Shown: positions 1 through 7,301, counted from the stretch's first letter. The stretch: 11,809 bases of DNA from Pseudomonadota bacterium (GCA_023417745.1 JAEZEM010000172.1:1-11809), one strand, 5' to 3'. The notes: generated from the letters alone by a model not told the origin. Numbers and translations are program-made.

Positions 1-422
1 TTGCCGTTGAGCAGATAGATGCCGTTGAAGTCCGTGGCGTTGGCGATTCGGGTAATTTCCGAGGCCATGGCCTGGTATTCCGAATCGATGATGAGGCGCT
101 GGTCCGAGGTGTAGGTGCCGGTGGAAGCCTGCTCGGCCAGTTCCTTCATGCGGATGAGCTTTTCGTCGACGACCTGGAGCGCGCCGTCCGCCGTCTGGAT
201 CATGGAGATGGCGTCGTTGGCGTTGCGCACGCCCTGGTTGATGGACGAAATGTCCGAGCGCATGAGTTCGCGAATGGCCAGGCCGGCGGCGTCGTCGGAA
301 GCGCTGTTGATGCGCAGTCCCGAAGACAGGCGCTGGGTCGAGGTGGCCAGGGCGGAATACGAGTTGGACAGGTTGCGGGCCGCGTTGACGGCCATCAGAT
401 TGCTGTTGATGGTAAGAGCCAT
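1..422 (-). CDS. fliC: Flagellin, N-terminal part (gene runs off the window)
   Basis: Flagellin is the protein that polymerises into the flagellar filament after export through the flagellar type III apparatus. The 140 visible residues are a classic N-terminal D0/D1 segment: start MALTINSNL, then QRLSSGLRINSASDDAAG near residues 30-47, a helix with IRMKELAEQ at about 90-98, and DFNGIYLLNG at 131-140 where the window ends. The ATG at 422-420 sits 8 nt after a strong AAGGAGG (437-431), which fixes the start. The central variable domain and C-terminal D0/D1 lie outside the window, so length and completeness cannot be judged. The gene has its own sigma-28-type promoter (551-524) and is separated from the upstream glycosyltransferase gene by a terminator. 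The symbol could equally be fla or hag, but the family is certain. Confidence 0.97.
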   Translation of the reverse strand, partial: MALTINSNLMAVNAARNLSNSYSALATSTQRLSSGLRINSASDDAAGLAIRELMRSDISSINQGVRNANDAISMIQTADGALQVVDEKLIRMKELAEQASTGTYTSDQRLIIDSEYQAMASEITRIANATDFNGIYLLNG

Positions 423-430
423 GGTTGTTT

Positions 431-460
431 CCTCCTTGAATGCGACGGGCGTCCTTGCCC
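431..460 (-). promoter_or_regulatory. Possible CsrA-binding leader of flagellin mRNA (GGA hairpin plus GGA in the SD)
   Basis: In the flagellin leader, GGGC (460-457) and GCCC (450-447) form a four-GC-pair stem with the loop AAGGAC, which places GGA in the loop. A second GGA lies in the Shine-Dalgarno AAGGAGG (437-431), about 20 nt downstream. CsrA dimers are known to bridge a hairpin-loop GGA and a GGA in the ribosome site, and flagellin mRNA is a known CsrA target in Bacillus. Application to this gene is inference. The stem is short, and any strong SD contains GGA. Confidence 0.45.
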
Positions 461-523
461 TTGTGTCATCCGCCGGCCGCGGGCCACGCGGCCTGGGTGG
501 CGGATAGTGCCTCTATGTCTTCA

Positions 524-551
524 TTATCGACGTCGCAAAGGGCGTTCTTTA
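524..551 (-). promoter_or_regulatory. Sigma-28 (FliA) type promoter of flagellin
   Basis: On the minus strand TAAA (551-548) is followed after 16 nt by GTCGATAA (531-524). The enterobacterial sigma-28 consensus is TAAA, about 15 nt, GCCGATAA. The -10 element therefore matches 7 of 8 bases and the -35 core matches 4 of 4, with a spacer one base longer. It lies about 100 nt upstream of the flagellin ATG and just downstream of the terminator of the preceding operon. This is where a late-class flagellar promoter is expected. No start site has been measured. Confidence 0.8.
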
Positions 552-574
552 GGTCGGCCTCAGGGCGAGGCGAC

Positions 575-598
575 AAAAAAAAAACCGGCTTGCGCCGG
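575..598 (-). terminator. Rho-independent terminator after the glycosyltransferase gene
   Basis: On the minus strand CCGGC-GCAA-GCCGG (598-585) is followed by ten T residues (584-575). It has a five-pair GC stem, a tight GCAA tetraloop and an uninterrupted U tract. It begins 40 nt after the stop of the glycosyltransferase gene and ends before the flagellin promoter. It therefore closes the eight-gene run and separates it from flagellin. Confidence 0.9.
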
Positions 599-637
599 CA
601 GGGAAAGGCCCGAGAGGCCGGGCGGGTCGGGGGCGGC

Positions 638-1549
638 TCAGGACCGGACGCGGGATTGCCGCCAGCCGGCAAGCAGCCCGTCCAGGCCGACGGCTTGGCC
701 GTGGCGAGCCTGGAACTCCCGGATCAGGGCGTTGGCCCGGGCCATGGCGGCGTCAAGGCGCGGCAGGCCAAGGGGAGCCAGCAGGCCGTCATCGTCCAGG
801 CGGTGGTGGTAGTGGAGGATGGCGGCGTCCTGGTCGTGCTCCGAGCGGTAGCTGGCCGGGCGCAGATGGGTGGGGAAATTGAGCCGGTCGGGCAGGTGGC
901 CGGGGGGCAGGCCCAGGTCGATCAGGGCCAGGGCCAGGCCGACCTGATCGGCGTGTTTGGCGTAGGGGCCAAGGAGCCGGGCGTTTTCCAAGGTGAAATG
1001 GGTCCATTTGAGCCAGCGTGGCCCCACGGCGGCTAGGGTCTGGCGGTCAAAAAGCGTCACCCCGCCGTTGAAGTTGGCGGCCAAGGTCTCACCTGGGCCA
1101 AAGCCGGCCGGGGCCGTGGCCGGGTCCCGGGGCAGGCCGGCCGTCCGCAGCAGGGCGCGCAAGAGCGGCAGGGGCGGCGCGGCCGTGTCCACGATCTTGC
1201 CCCGCGCCCCCGGCCCGGGCAGCTCCCGGGAAATATCCGTGGTCACGGCCACGTCGGCGTCGAGCAGGGCCACGTGGTCCGCCCCGGCCAGGGCCTTGGA
1301 GCGCAGCTGCGTGAGCTTGTTGCAATAGGGCGAGGCGGCCGCGCCGTACGGTTTGGTCGGGATGGCGACGACGCCCAGGCCGGCCAGGAATCGGAGGAAC
1401 GCCTGGGGGTGGCCGCCCACCAGGTGGACGTGGACAGCCTGGGCCGGGACGGTGGCCGAGCCGAGCAGGGTGGCCAGCAGGTTGAAGGCCTGAAGGCGGA
1501 ATTTCGGCTGGTCGTCCACCACAAAGGATACGGCCAGGGAGGCGGTCAT
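638..1549 (-). CDS. Putative GT-A fold glycosyltransferase
   Basis: The predicted 303-aa soluble protein has no signal peptide or membrane span. It starts SFVVDDQ with alternating beta/helix segments, and carries ALLDADVAV at 94-102, a DxD motif (D97, D99) of the kind that binds metal and nucleotide-sugar in GT-A glycosyltransferases. Later signatures are NFNGGVTLF at 159-167, KHADQVGLALA at 198-208 and ILHYHHRLD at 244-252, an arrangement recalling GT8-like enzymes with a metal-binding His near the C-terminus. Donor and acceptor sugar cannot be read from the sequence. The ATG at 1549 is preferred because AGGAG lies 6 nt before it. An in-frame ATG at 1555 abuts the SD directly. It is the last gene of the operon, 17 nt after the SPOR gene, and is followed by a terminator and then flagellin. 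A role in flagellin or envelope glycosylation is possible but only positional. Confidence 0.72.
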   Translation of the reverse strand: MTASLAVSFVVDDQPKFRLQAFNLLATLLGSATVPAQAVHVHLVGGHPQAFLRFLAGLGVVAIPTKPYGAAASPYCNKLTQLRSKALAGADHVALLDADVAVTTDISRELPGPGARGKIVDTAAPPLPLLRALLRTAGLPRDPATAPAGFGPGETLAANFNGGVTLFDRQTLAAVGPRWLKWTHFTLENARLLGPYAKHADQVGLALALIDLGLPPGHLPDRLNFPTHLRPASYRSEHDQDAAILHYHHRLDDDGLLAPLGLPRLDAAMARANALIREFQARHGQAVGLDGLLAGWRQSRVRS

Positions 1550-1566
1550 GGACATCTCCTGCGTCC

Positions 1567-2589
1567 CTACCGACAGCGCAGCTTGGGGATGTCCCCGGCC
1601 GCCACCGGCGTGACGACGGGGGCGACGCCGGCGGCGGCCATGACGGCGGACCGGGCGGCGGCGGCGGCCCGGCGGTCGCCGAAGCGGCCGGCCAGCACCC
1701 GGTAGCGGCGTTTGCCGTCTTTGTCCGAAACGGCCAGGCAGGCCGGCAGTCCCTGCGCCCGGAGTTTGGCGGCCTGGGCGGCGGCGTTGTCCGCATCGGC
1801 GAACAGGCCGGTTTGCAGGGCTAGGTAGCCGGCCGCCGGTTCGGCCTTGGAAGCCGGCGCGTGCTTGTCTGGCCGAGGGGCCGCAGCTTTGCCGGCGGCC
1901 GGCGGCTCGGTCTTGGCCGCCGATGCGGCGGCGGCCGGCGGCCTGGACGGCTGGGCCGCGGCCTGGACGTTTTGGGGGACCGCAGGGCTGTTGGATTCGG
2001 CCGGGGCGGGCGGCGCGGCCGCCACGGCGGCAGCGGCTTGGGCCGTCGCCTTGGCTGATGGGGCAGCTTGCATGGCGGTCGGCGGCGCGGCGGCCTCGGC
2101 CGGCCGGCCGGCCACCTGGAACCGGGCCACGGCCGGCTGACCGTCCGGCGGAGTCAGGGTCAGCGTCCACTCCCCGGCGGTTACGGGCAGGCCGGCGACC
2201 AGGGCGTAGGCGGCCACGGCCGGTTCGCCCGGCCGGGCCGACGCTTGCCAGACGTCCTCGGCCGTCCCGCCGTCGGGCAAGGGCCGCGTCAGACGAACGG
2301 CCACGACGACCGGAGCCGGCCCCGCCTCGCCGGAGACGACGAAGCGGCAGCCAAAGCCTCGGTCCGAAGCGCCCACGGCCTCGCCCGGGCGCACCTCCTT
2401 GGCCGTTGGCCAGGCTTCGCCCGGGGCGGGTTCCCGGACAAGCGCCCCGCAAACCAGGGCGGTCACGGCCGGGGGGGCGTCGGTCCCGGCCGTGGCCGCT
2501 GCGGCGGGCAAGCCCAGGCACAGGGCGGCCAGCAGACAGGTCAGGCGGCGAAAAAGCCTGGCGCGCGGCGGCCTGGCGGCGGCGGTCAT
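1567..2589 (-). CDS. Exported protein with C-terminal SPOR domain
   Basis: The 340-aa product begins with a basic segment (RPPRARLFRR) and a hydrophobic stretch at about 17-33 ending in AAATAG. This looks like a signal peptide or, if uncleaved, a single anchor. Residues 40-160 form a compact beta-rich region with two Cys (47, 81) and a GEWTLTLTPPDG motif; it is not confidently recognised. Residues 161-252 are an Ala/Pro-rich linker of low complexity. Residues 254-330 fit a SPOR domain: YLALQTGLFADADNA, AAKLRAQGLPA and RYRVLAGRFGDR match its beta-alpha-beta repeat. SPOR domains bind glycan strands lacking stem peptides in peptidoglycan, commonly at division sites, so a periplasmic location is expected. 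Its ATG overlaps the TGA of the upstream TPR gene as ATGA, implying translational coupling. Why a cell-wall binder ends a signalling operon is unclear. Confidence 0.8.
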   Translation of the reverse strand: MTAAARPPRARLFRRLTCLLAALCLGLPAAAATAGTDAPPAVTALVCGALVREPAPGEAWPTAKEVRPGEAVGASDRGFGCRFVVSGEAGPAPVVVAVRLTRPLPDGGTAEDVWQASARPGEPAVAAYALVAGLPVTAGEWTLTLTPPDGQPAVARFQVAGRPAEAAAPPTAMQAAPSAKATAQAAAAVAAAPPAPAESNSPAVPQNVQAAAQPSRPPAAAASAAKTEPPAAGKAAAPRPDKHAPASKAEPAAGYLALQTGLFADADNAAAQAAKLRAQGLPACLAVSDKDGKRRYRVLAGRFGDRRAAAAARSAVMAAAGVAPVVTPVAAGDIPKLRCR

Positions 2590-3953
2590 TGGCCCAGGTG
2601 GGCCAGCAGACGTCTGGCCGGTTCGTAGCCTGGGTGGCGCTTGAGGGTCTGGGCCAGGAATTCGCGGGCGGCGGGCAGGTCGCGGCAGCGGTGGTAGGCC
2701 GTGGCGATGTTGTAGCCCACGGTCGGCCCTTGGAGGAGGAGGTCGGGATCGAGCTTGAGGGCCTCCTCGAAATGGGTCAGGGCGGTGTAGTAGTCCTTGC
2801 CCTCGGCATGGGCCACGCCGAGGTTGTAGCGCAGGCCGGCGTCGCTTGGGGCGATGGACAGGGCCTTGCGGTAGTTCTCCGCGGCTTCCTGCCAGTTGCC
2901 CTGGCGGCGCAGCAGAATGCCCCGGTTGTTGAACATCCACAAATCCTTGGGGCCAAGGGATTCGCCCTTGGCGTCGATGGCCTCGGTGACGAAGCGCAAG
3001 GCCGTTTCCTGGTCGCGTTCGCCGATGCGCCTGGCCATTTCCATGAGGGCTTCGCTGACCATGTCCGAGGCGACCTTGCCCACCACCTTGCGGGCCTCCT
3101 CGAAAAAGGCCCGGGCCTTGTCGCTTTCGCCCCGGTCGAGATAGGCCTCGCCGATGAGCGCCTTGCGCTCGAAATTGAGCGGCGACAGTTCGTCCAGGCG
3201 GGTCAGGCAGGCCAGGCGTTTGGCGTCGTCCCCGGTCTGTTCGTACACGGTCGCCAGGCGCTTGAGGGGTTCGATATAGAGTTTTTCTGCCCGGGCCGCA
3301 TCCTTGTAATGGCTTTCGGCCTGGTCGTGCTCGCCCTTGGCCAGGGCCACGTCGCCGAGCAGCAGATGGGCTTTCAAACTGTCGGGCTTGATCTCGAAGG
3401 CCTTGGCCGCCACCCGGGCGGCCTGGTCCAGGTCGCCGGCGGCGAGCAAGGCCGCGGCCCGGTCGAACAGCACGCCAAGCTGGTTGTTGGGGCGGATGGC
3501 GAAGGCGCATTTTTCCATCAGGGCGTTGGCCGAGATGGGCTTGGTGATGCAGCTGTCGGCCCCGACCTCGTGGGTGAGCACCAGCTCATCCCGGGAAAGC
3601 TCCACCGTGGTCACCACGAGCCTGATTTTGTCGCCGTAAAGGCTTTTGAGCGTGCGCACCGTCTTGAGGCAGGTTCCCAGTCCCAGACGGCGTTCCAGGA
3701 AGACCAGCAGGGGCACGGCCAGGCGATCCGCGACCTTGGCGGCCAGGGTGGCCACGCCGTCGTAGTCGGTCACCTCGCGCAGCACGGACTTGACGTCGAG
3801 GCGCAGGGCGCCCAGGGCGTATTTGCACTGGCGTATGAAGCTGTCGTCGTCCGTGCAAAGGACGGCCAACCCCCCTTCGGCGAAATAGTCGGCCACGATG
3901 CGTTCGTAGCGCCGGGCCGTTTGTTCGGCCCGCAGTTTGACGGCATTGGACAT
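2586..3953 (-). CDS. Pseudo-receiver/TPR protein (phospho-acceptor Asp replaced by Glu)
   Basis: The protein is 455 aa from the ATG at 3953. A TTG at 3959 is also in frame, but AAGGA lies 9 nt before the ATG and only 3 nt before the TTG. Residues 25-150 have the receiver-domain layout: CTDDDS (acidic residues 35-37), the beta-3 strand LLVFLERR, VVTT (115-116) and ITKPIS with the conserved Lys at 138. At the end of beta-3, where the phosphorylated Asp should be, there is Glu87. The rest (about 160-455) is a string of TPR helices, including LKAHLLLGDVALAKGEHDQA, WMFNNRGILLRRQGNWQEAA and GLRYNLGVAHAEGKDYYTAL, typical of protein-protein scaffolds. The product is probably a cytoplasmic adaptor whose receiver cannot accept phosphate in the normal way. 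It lies 18 nt after the second receiver/HD gene and overlaps the SPOR gene by 4 nt. Confidence 0.85.
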   Translation of the reverse strand: MSNAVKLRAEQTARRYERIVADYFAEGGLAVLCTDDDSFIRQCKYALGALRLDVKSVLREVTDYDGVATLAAKVADRLAVPLLVFLERRLGLGTCLKTVRTLKSLYGDKIRLVVTTVELSRDELVLTHEVGADSCITKPISANALMEKCAFAIRPNNQLGVLFDRAAALLAAGDLDQAARVAAKAFEIKPDSLKAHLLLGDVALAKGEHDQAESHYKDAARAEKLYIEPLKRLATVYEQTGDDAKRLACLTRLDELSPLNFERKALIGEAYLDRGESDKARAFFEEARKVVGKVASDMVSEALMEMARRIGERDQETALRFVTEAIDAKGESLGPKDLWMFNNRGILLRRQGNWQEAAENYRKALSIAPSDAGLRYNLGVAHAEGKDYYTALTHFEEALKLDPDLLLQGPTVGYNIATAYHRCRDLPAAREFLAQTLKRHPGYEPARRLLAHLGQ

Positions 3954-3971
3954 GGGCAAGGGTCCTTGGGG

Positions 3972-5171
3972 TCAGGGGCGGTCGGCGGCGCGCCCGACCC
4001 GGCGCAAGAGGGCCAACAGTTCGGGGTCGGCCAGTCCCGGGGGCGACGCGTCCTCGGCCGGCGGCGCGAGCACCCGGCACCGGACGTCGGCCGGCAACGT
4101 CCCGATCTCCAGGCCGGCCAGCCAGCCGGCGTCCACCAACTGGCCCCGGCAGGCGAGGACGGCGGCGTCCGGCAAGACGACATCTTCTTCCAGGATCATG
4201 CCCGGGGTCAACGCTGAAACCGGGATTTCCCGACGCGCCAAGCCTTCCCGCTCTCCGCCCAGGGTTTCAAGGGCGGCCATGACCCGAGGGTCGTACAGTC
4301 CGTCGCGGCCGGCCATGGCCGCCAGGGCCTGCTCCCGGGAGCGGCCCGAGGTCAGGAGCACATCGTAGTCCAGGGCGACTTTGAGGAGTTTGGCCCCGAC
4401 CGGGACGTCCCGACCGGCCCCGGCATGGGGCGTTTCCTGGTGGCGGATGATGGCGGCCACCGCGTCGAGCCTGGGGATGTTGGCCAAAAGATCTCCGGCG
4501 ATGGCCGGATGGCGGGCAAAAAGCCGGGCTTCGTCGTCGGCGAGATCCCCCTCCCGACGCAGGCGGGCGAACAGGGACTCGGGCATGACCAGCCCGCCGA
4601 TCTGGGACAAGGTGATGGCCAGTTCGATGCGCCAGGCGTCGGGAGCGTCCAGGTAGCGGGCCAGGTCGGCCACCAGCCGGCGCACGCGCATGGCCCGGGC
4701 GTAGGCCTCGGGGTTTTGCAGGGCGAGCAGGTCGGATAGGAGCTTGATGATGCCGCGAAGGGTCCCTTTGAGAAAGTCGCGTTCGGCTGTGGCCTGGGCG
4801 TAGAGGGTCGCGGCCGCGGCCAGGGATTCGGCCAGGTCCGCCTCGGGGCAGGGCTTGGCCAGGAATCGGAAGACGTGGCCGGTGTTGACGGCGTCCATGG
4901 CGGCGCGCAGATCGGCGTAGCCGGTGAGCATGACGCGCATGGTCTCGGGAGAGATTTTCTTGAGCTGGGTGAAAAATTCCAGCCCGTCCAGGCCCGGCAT
5001 CCGCAAGTCGGCCACGACCACGGCATAGGGGCCGTTCTCGGCGGCGGCTTCCAGCCCCCGCAAGGGGCCAAGGGCGGTATCCACCAGGTAGTGCCGCCGA
5101 AACGTGCGTTTCAGGGTCGCCAGGATTTCTGGATCATCATCCACGAACAAAATTTTTGCTTTGCCGCCCAT
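3972..5171 (-). CDS. Response regulator: receiver plus degenerate HD-GYP-like domain (copy 2)
   Basis: The 399-aa product has an intact receiver at about 5-122: FVDDDPE (acidic 11-13), VVVADLRMPG (phospho-acceptor Asp55), MLTGYAD (Thr83) and FLAKPCPE (Lys106). A helical linker leads to an HD-GYP-like region at about 160-305. The HD pair expected in HDxGK is replaced by SQ (LSQIGG, 188-193). RHP is kept (His221). HHExxDGxGYP has become RHQETPHAGAG (243-253), and the later metal Asp (VAD) is Leu in KVALDYD. c-di-GMP phosphodiesterase activity is therefore unlikely, and a phosphorylation-controlled binding role is more plausible. The C-terminus (about 315-399) has the ALTPGMILEEDV segment often seen after such domains. 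The protein has the same length and architecture as the product of 8241-9440. It lies 34 nt after the kinase gene, so it is the likely partner of that kinase. Confidence 0.88.
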   Translation of the reverse strand: MGGKAKILFVDDDPEILATLKRTFRRHYLVDTALGPLRGLEAAAENGPYAVVVADLRMPGLDGLEFFTQLKKISPETMRVMLTGYADLRAAMDAVNTGHVFRFLAKPCPEADLAESLAAAATLYAQATAERDFLKGTLRGIIKLLSDLLALQNPEAYARAMRVRRLVADLARYLDAPDAWRIELAITLSQIGGLVMPESLFARLRREGDLADDEARLFARHPAIAGDLLANIPRLDAVAAIIRHQETPHAGAGRDVPVGAKLLKVALDYDVLLTSGRSREQALAAMAGRDGLYDPRVMAALETLGGEREGLARREIPVSALTPGMILEEDVVLPDAAVLACRGQLVDAGWLAGLEIGTLPADVRCRVLAPPAEDASPPGLADPELLALLRRVGRAADRP

Positions 5172-5205
5172 TGGCCCGCCGCCTTTGCCGGTTGCCGGGG
5201 CATGA

Positions 5206-6492
5206 TCAGGTCGCCCCGTGTTGCGTCTGGCCGTCTTCCAGTGGAAAACGGAGGAAAAAGGTCGTGCCCTCCCCGGGTCGGGACAGACAGTCGATGCCGC
5301 CGCCGTGGCGGGTCATGACCGCGTGGCTGATGGCCAGCCCCTGGCCCGTGCCCTTGCCCACGGCCTTGGTGGTGAAAAAGGGATCGAAGATGCGCCCGCG
5401 CACCGCCTCGTCCATGCCCGGACCGTTGTCGGCCACGGAAACCTCGGCAAAGCCGGGAACGAGCCGGGAGGAAACGAGGATGTGGCCTCGCGGCCAGGGT
5501 TCGGCGGCGACGCGTTCCTCCACGGCCTGGGCGGCGTTTAACACCACGTTGAGCAGAACCTGGGACACCTCGTGGGGGGCACCGTACACCAAGGGCAGCT
5601 CGGGGGAAAGGTCCAGGGTCACTTCGGCGACATGTTTCCAGGTATTGCGGGTGACGGCCACGATGTCGCGCACGCTGGCGTTGACGTCGAAAAAGAGCAT
5701 TTCCCCGGTTCCGGGGTGGGACATCTGGCGCATGGCCCGCACGATGTCGGCCACCTGGCCGATGCCCTTGCGGGTGTTGGCGATGGCGGCCGGGATTTCC
5801 TGACGCAGGTAGTCGATGTCGGTCTCTTCGGCCAGTCGCCGGACCTCGGCGGCGGTTTTGGCCACGGCGGCGGCGTCCCCGGATTCCACGGCGGCCAGCA
5901 GCCGGTCGTGGCCTGCAAGCAGGGCCAGCAGTTCGGTGAACGCCTCGTCGAGAAAACCGGCGTTGTAGCCCACGTACTGGACCGGGGTGTTGATTTCGTG
6001 GGCAATGCCGGCGGCCAACTGGCCGATGGCCTGCATCCGACGTTCGTGGATGGCCTTGAGTTCCCGGGCTTTGATCTCGCCGAGGTCCTGGCCGAGGATC
6101 AGCGCGCCCGGGGCCTCGTCGCCGGCCGGGGCCACGGGGTTGACCGTGAGTCCCAACAGGCGCTCCTCGCCGGCCGCCGTGCGACAACGCACCTCGTCCA
6201 CCCGGGCCGGCGCGCCGGTACGCCGGCTGGCCTCCAGGGCCTGGCGCACGGCCGGGCCTTCCCAGCCCAGGTCCAGCTCGAAGAAATCCCGGCCGGCCAC
6301 GGCCCCGGCCGTCAGGCCGAAAGCCGTTTCGGCGCTGGCGTTGAAGCGGCGCACGCGGTTGTGGCCGTCCAGGGTGACCAGGATGGAGCGGATGGAGCCG
6401 AGCAGCAGTTCAATGTCCCGGGCGGCCAGGGCCATTTCCCGCTGGGCCGCGTCGCAGGCCGTGTCCGGCGTGGAGGCCCGGGGCGGTTTCAT
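5206..6492 (-). CDS. Soluble PAS-domain sensor histidine kinase
   Basis: The 428-aa kinase has no membrane span or signal peptide, so it should sense an internal cue or act through partners. A PAS-type domain occupies about 24-139 (ILVTLDGHNRVRRFNASAE near 37-55). The dimerisation/phosphoacceptor helix has AGIAHEINTPVQYV with His165. An unusually long insert-like helical stretch (about 180-245) follows before the ATPase. The catalytic domain shows the N box (LLNVVLNAAQA, Asn319), DNGPGM (355-360), FFTTK (372-376) and GKGTGQGLA (379-387), all intact. HEINTP with PFFTTK-type boxes is typical of the NtrB-like/HisKA_4-style kinases common in deltaproteobacteria. Its ATG overlaps the TGA of the MshEN/CheX-like gene as ATGA. 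A receiver/HD gene follows 34 nt after its stop. Phosphate transfer to one or both receiver proteins of the operon is inferred. Confidence 0.93.
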   Translation of the reverse strand: MKPPRASTPDTACDAAQREMALAARDIELLLGSIRSILVTLDGHNRVRRFNASAETAFGLTAGAVAGRDFFELDLGWEGPAVRQALEASRRTGAPARVDEVRCRTAAGEERLLGLTVNPVAPAGDEAPGALILGQDLGEIKARELKAIHERRMQAIGQLAAGIAHEINTPVQYVGYNAGFLDEAFTELLALLAGHDRLLAAVESGDAAAVAKTAAEVRRLAEETDIDYLRQEIPAAIANTRKGIGQVADIVRAMRQMSHPGTGEMLFFDVNASVRDIVAVTRNTWKHVAEVTLDLSPELPLVYGAPHEVSQVLLNVVLNAAQAVEERVAAEPWPRGHILVSSRLVPGFAEVSVADNGPGMDEAVRGRIFDPFFTTKAVGKGTGQGLAISHAVMTRHGGGIDCLSRPGEGTTFFLRFPLEDGQTQHGAT

Positions 6493-7301
6493 GCCGGCGT
6501 CTCCTGGAGCCAGAACGTCAGTCCGAGTCGGCCTGTGGGGGTGTGGGCGCGCACCACCAGGCAGTCCTGGCAGCCCTGGGGATGTCCGGCCGCCGGGAGC
6601 AGGGTCCCGGTTTCCAGGCGCAGGCCCTTGTCGCGCAACATGTCGCCAAAATAGTGGAGCACGGTGGCGTAAAAAGCGTCCAGCCCGGGGCCGGCTTGGG
6701 CGAGGCGCTCGGCCAGCGGGCGCGACAGGCCGATAGTGGCGGCGAAACGCCGCTGGCCAAGAACCGTGCCCTCGATACGGGCGTGTTCGGGGTATTCGGT
6801 GGGATCGTGGGCGCTGTCCAGACCGTTTGCCGCAGCTTCCTCGCCGGACCAGCGGAGCAGGGCCCGGGACAGGGCGGCGAACAGGCATTCGGCCACCCGG
6901 TTCTCGGCGAAAAACTCCTGCAGGTAGCGCAGGCTCACCCGCCCCTTGTCGCGCAGGGCGTAATGGCGGCCCATGAGCGCCTGATACTGGTTTCGGTCAA
7001 TGTGCCCGAGCACGAGCAGGGCCTCGCCCAGATAGGTATGGTGGATTTTTTGAAGAAAAAGCAGGTCGTCCACGGCCCGTCGGGAGAGCTGGCGCTCCCC
7101 CACGGCGATGTCGCCGAAAAGCCGGGGATCGGCGTTTTGGCGCTGTCGGATGTCCTCGGCCTGCTCGGGGGTGAGCAGGCCGCGCTCCACGGCCACCTCG
7201 CCGATGCGTCGGTTTTTCTCGCGTTGGTAGACCAGCCCCTCTTCGAGTTGGGCTTCGGTGATGGCCCCCTGCTCCACCAGAAAGCGTCCGAGAAAGCTCA
7301 T
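6489..7301 (-). CDS. MshEN-type repeat protein with CheX-like C-terminal domain
   Basis: In this 270-aa protein, residues 3-113 hold four 24-residue motifs separated by 5-residue spacers, starting at 3, 32, 61 and 90. The first two (LGRFLVEQGAITEAQL; RIGEVAVERGLLTPEQ) fit the pattern of the MshEN c-di-GMP-binding domain known from the N-termini of type II secretion and pilus ATPases: RLGxxLxxxGLI, then QLxxxLxxQ. The third and fourth are weaker. There is no ATPase domain. Residues about 172-265 resemble the CheX phosphatase fold (ARIEGTVLG, LDAFYATVLHYFGDMLRDKG, LPAAG), but the ExxN active pair of CheX is not visible. It could be a c-di-GMP-responsive partner of the kinase or receivers. The start at 7301 has a weak GGGGA 6 nt upstream. 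It lies 31 nt after the TPR gene and overlaps the kinase gene by 4 nt. Confidence 0.75.
   Translation of the reverse strand: MSFLGRFLVEQGAITEAQLEEGLVYQREKNRRIGEVAVERGLLTPEQAEDIRQRQNADPRLFGDIAVGERQLSRRAVDDLLFLQKIHHTYLGEALLVLGHIDRNQYQALMGRHYALRDKGRVSLRYLQEFFAENRVAECLFAALSRALLRWSGEEAAANGLDSAHDPTEYPEHARIEGTVLGQRRFAATIGLSRPLAERLAQAGPGLDAFYATVLHYFGDMLRDKGLRLETGTLLPAAGHPQGCQDCLVVRAHTPTGRLGLTFWLQETPA

Noticed and set aside
1923..4217. Long plus-strand open frame of 764 codons and other long plus-strand frames
   Set aside because: They lie opposite minus-strand genes with clear domains; long antisense frames are normal in GC-rich DNA, and the translations are low-complexity Arg/Gly/Pro/Ala or otherwise unlike known proteins.
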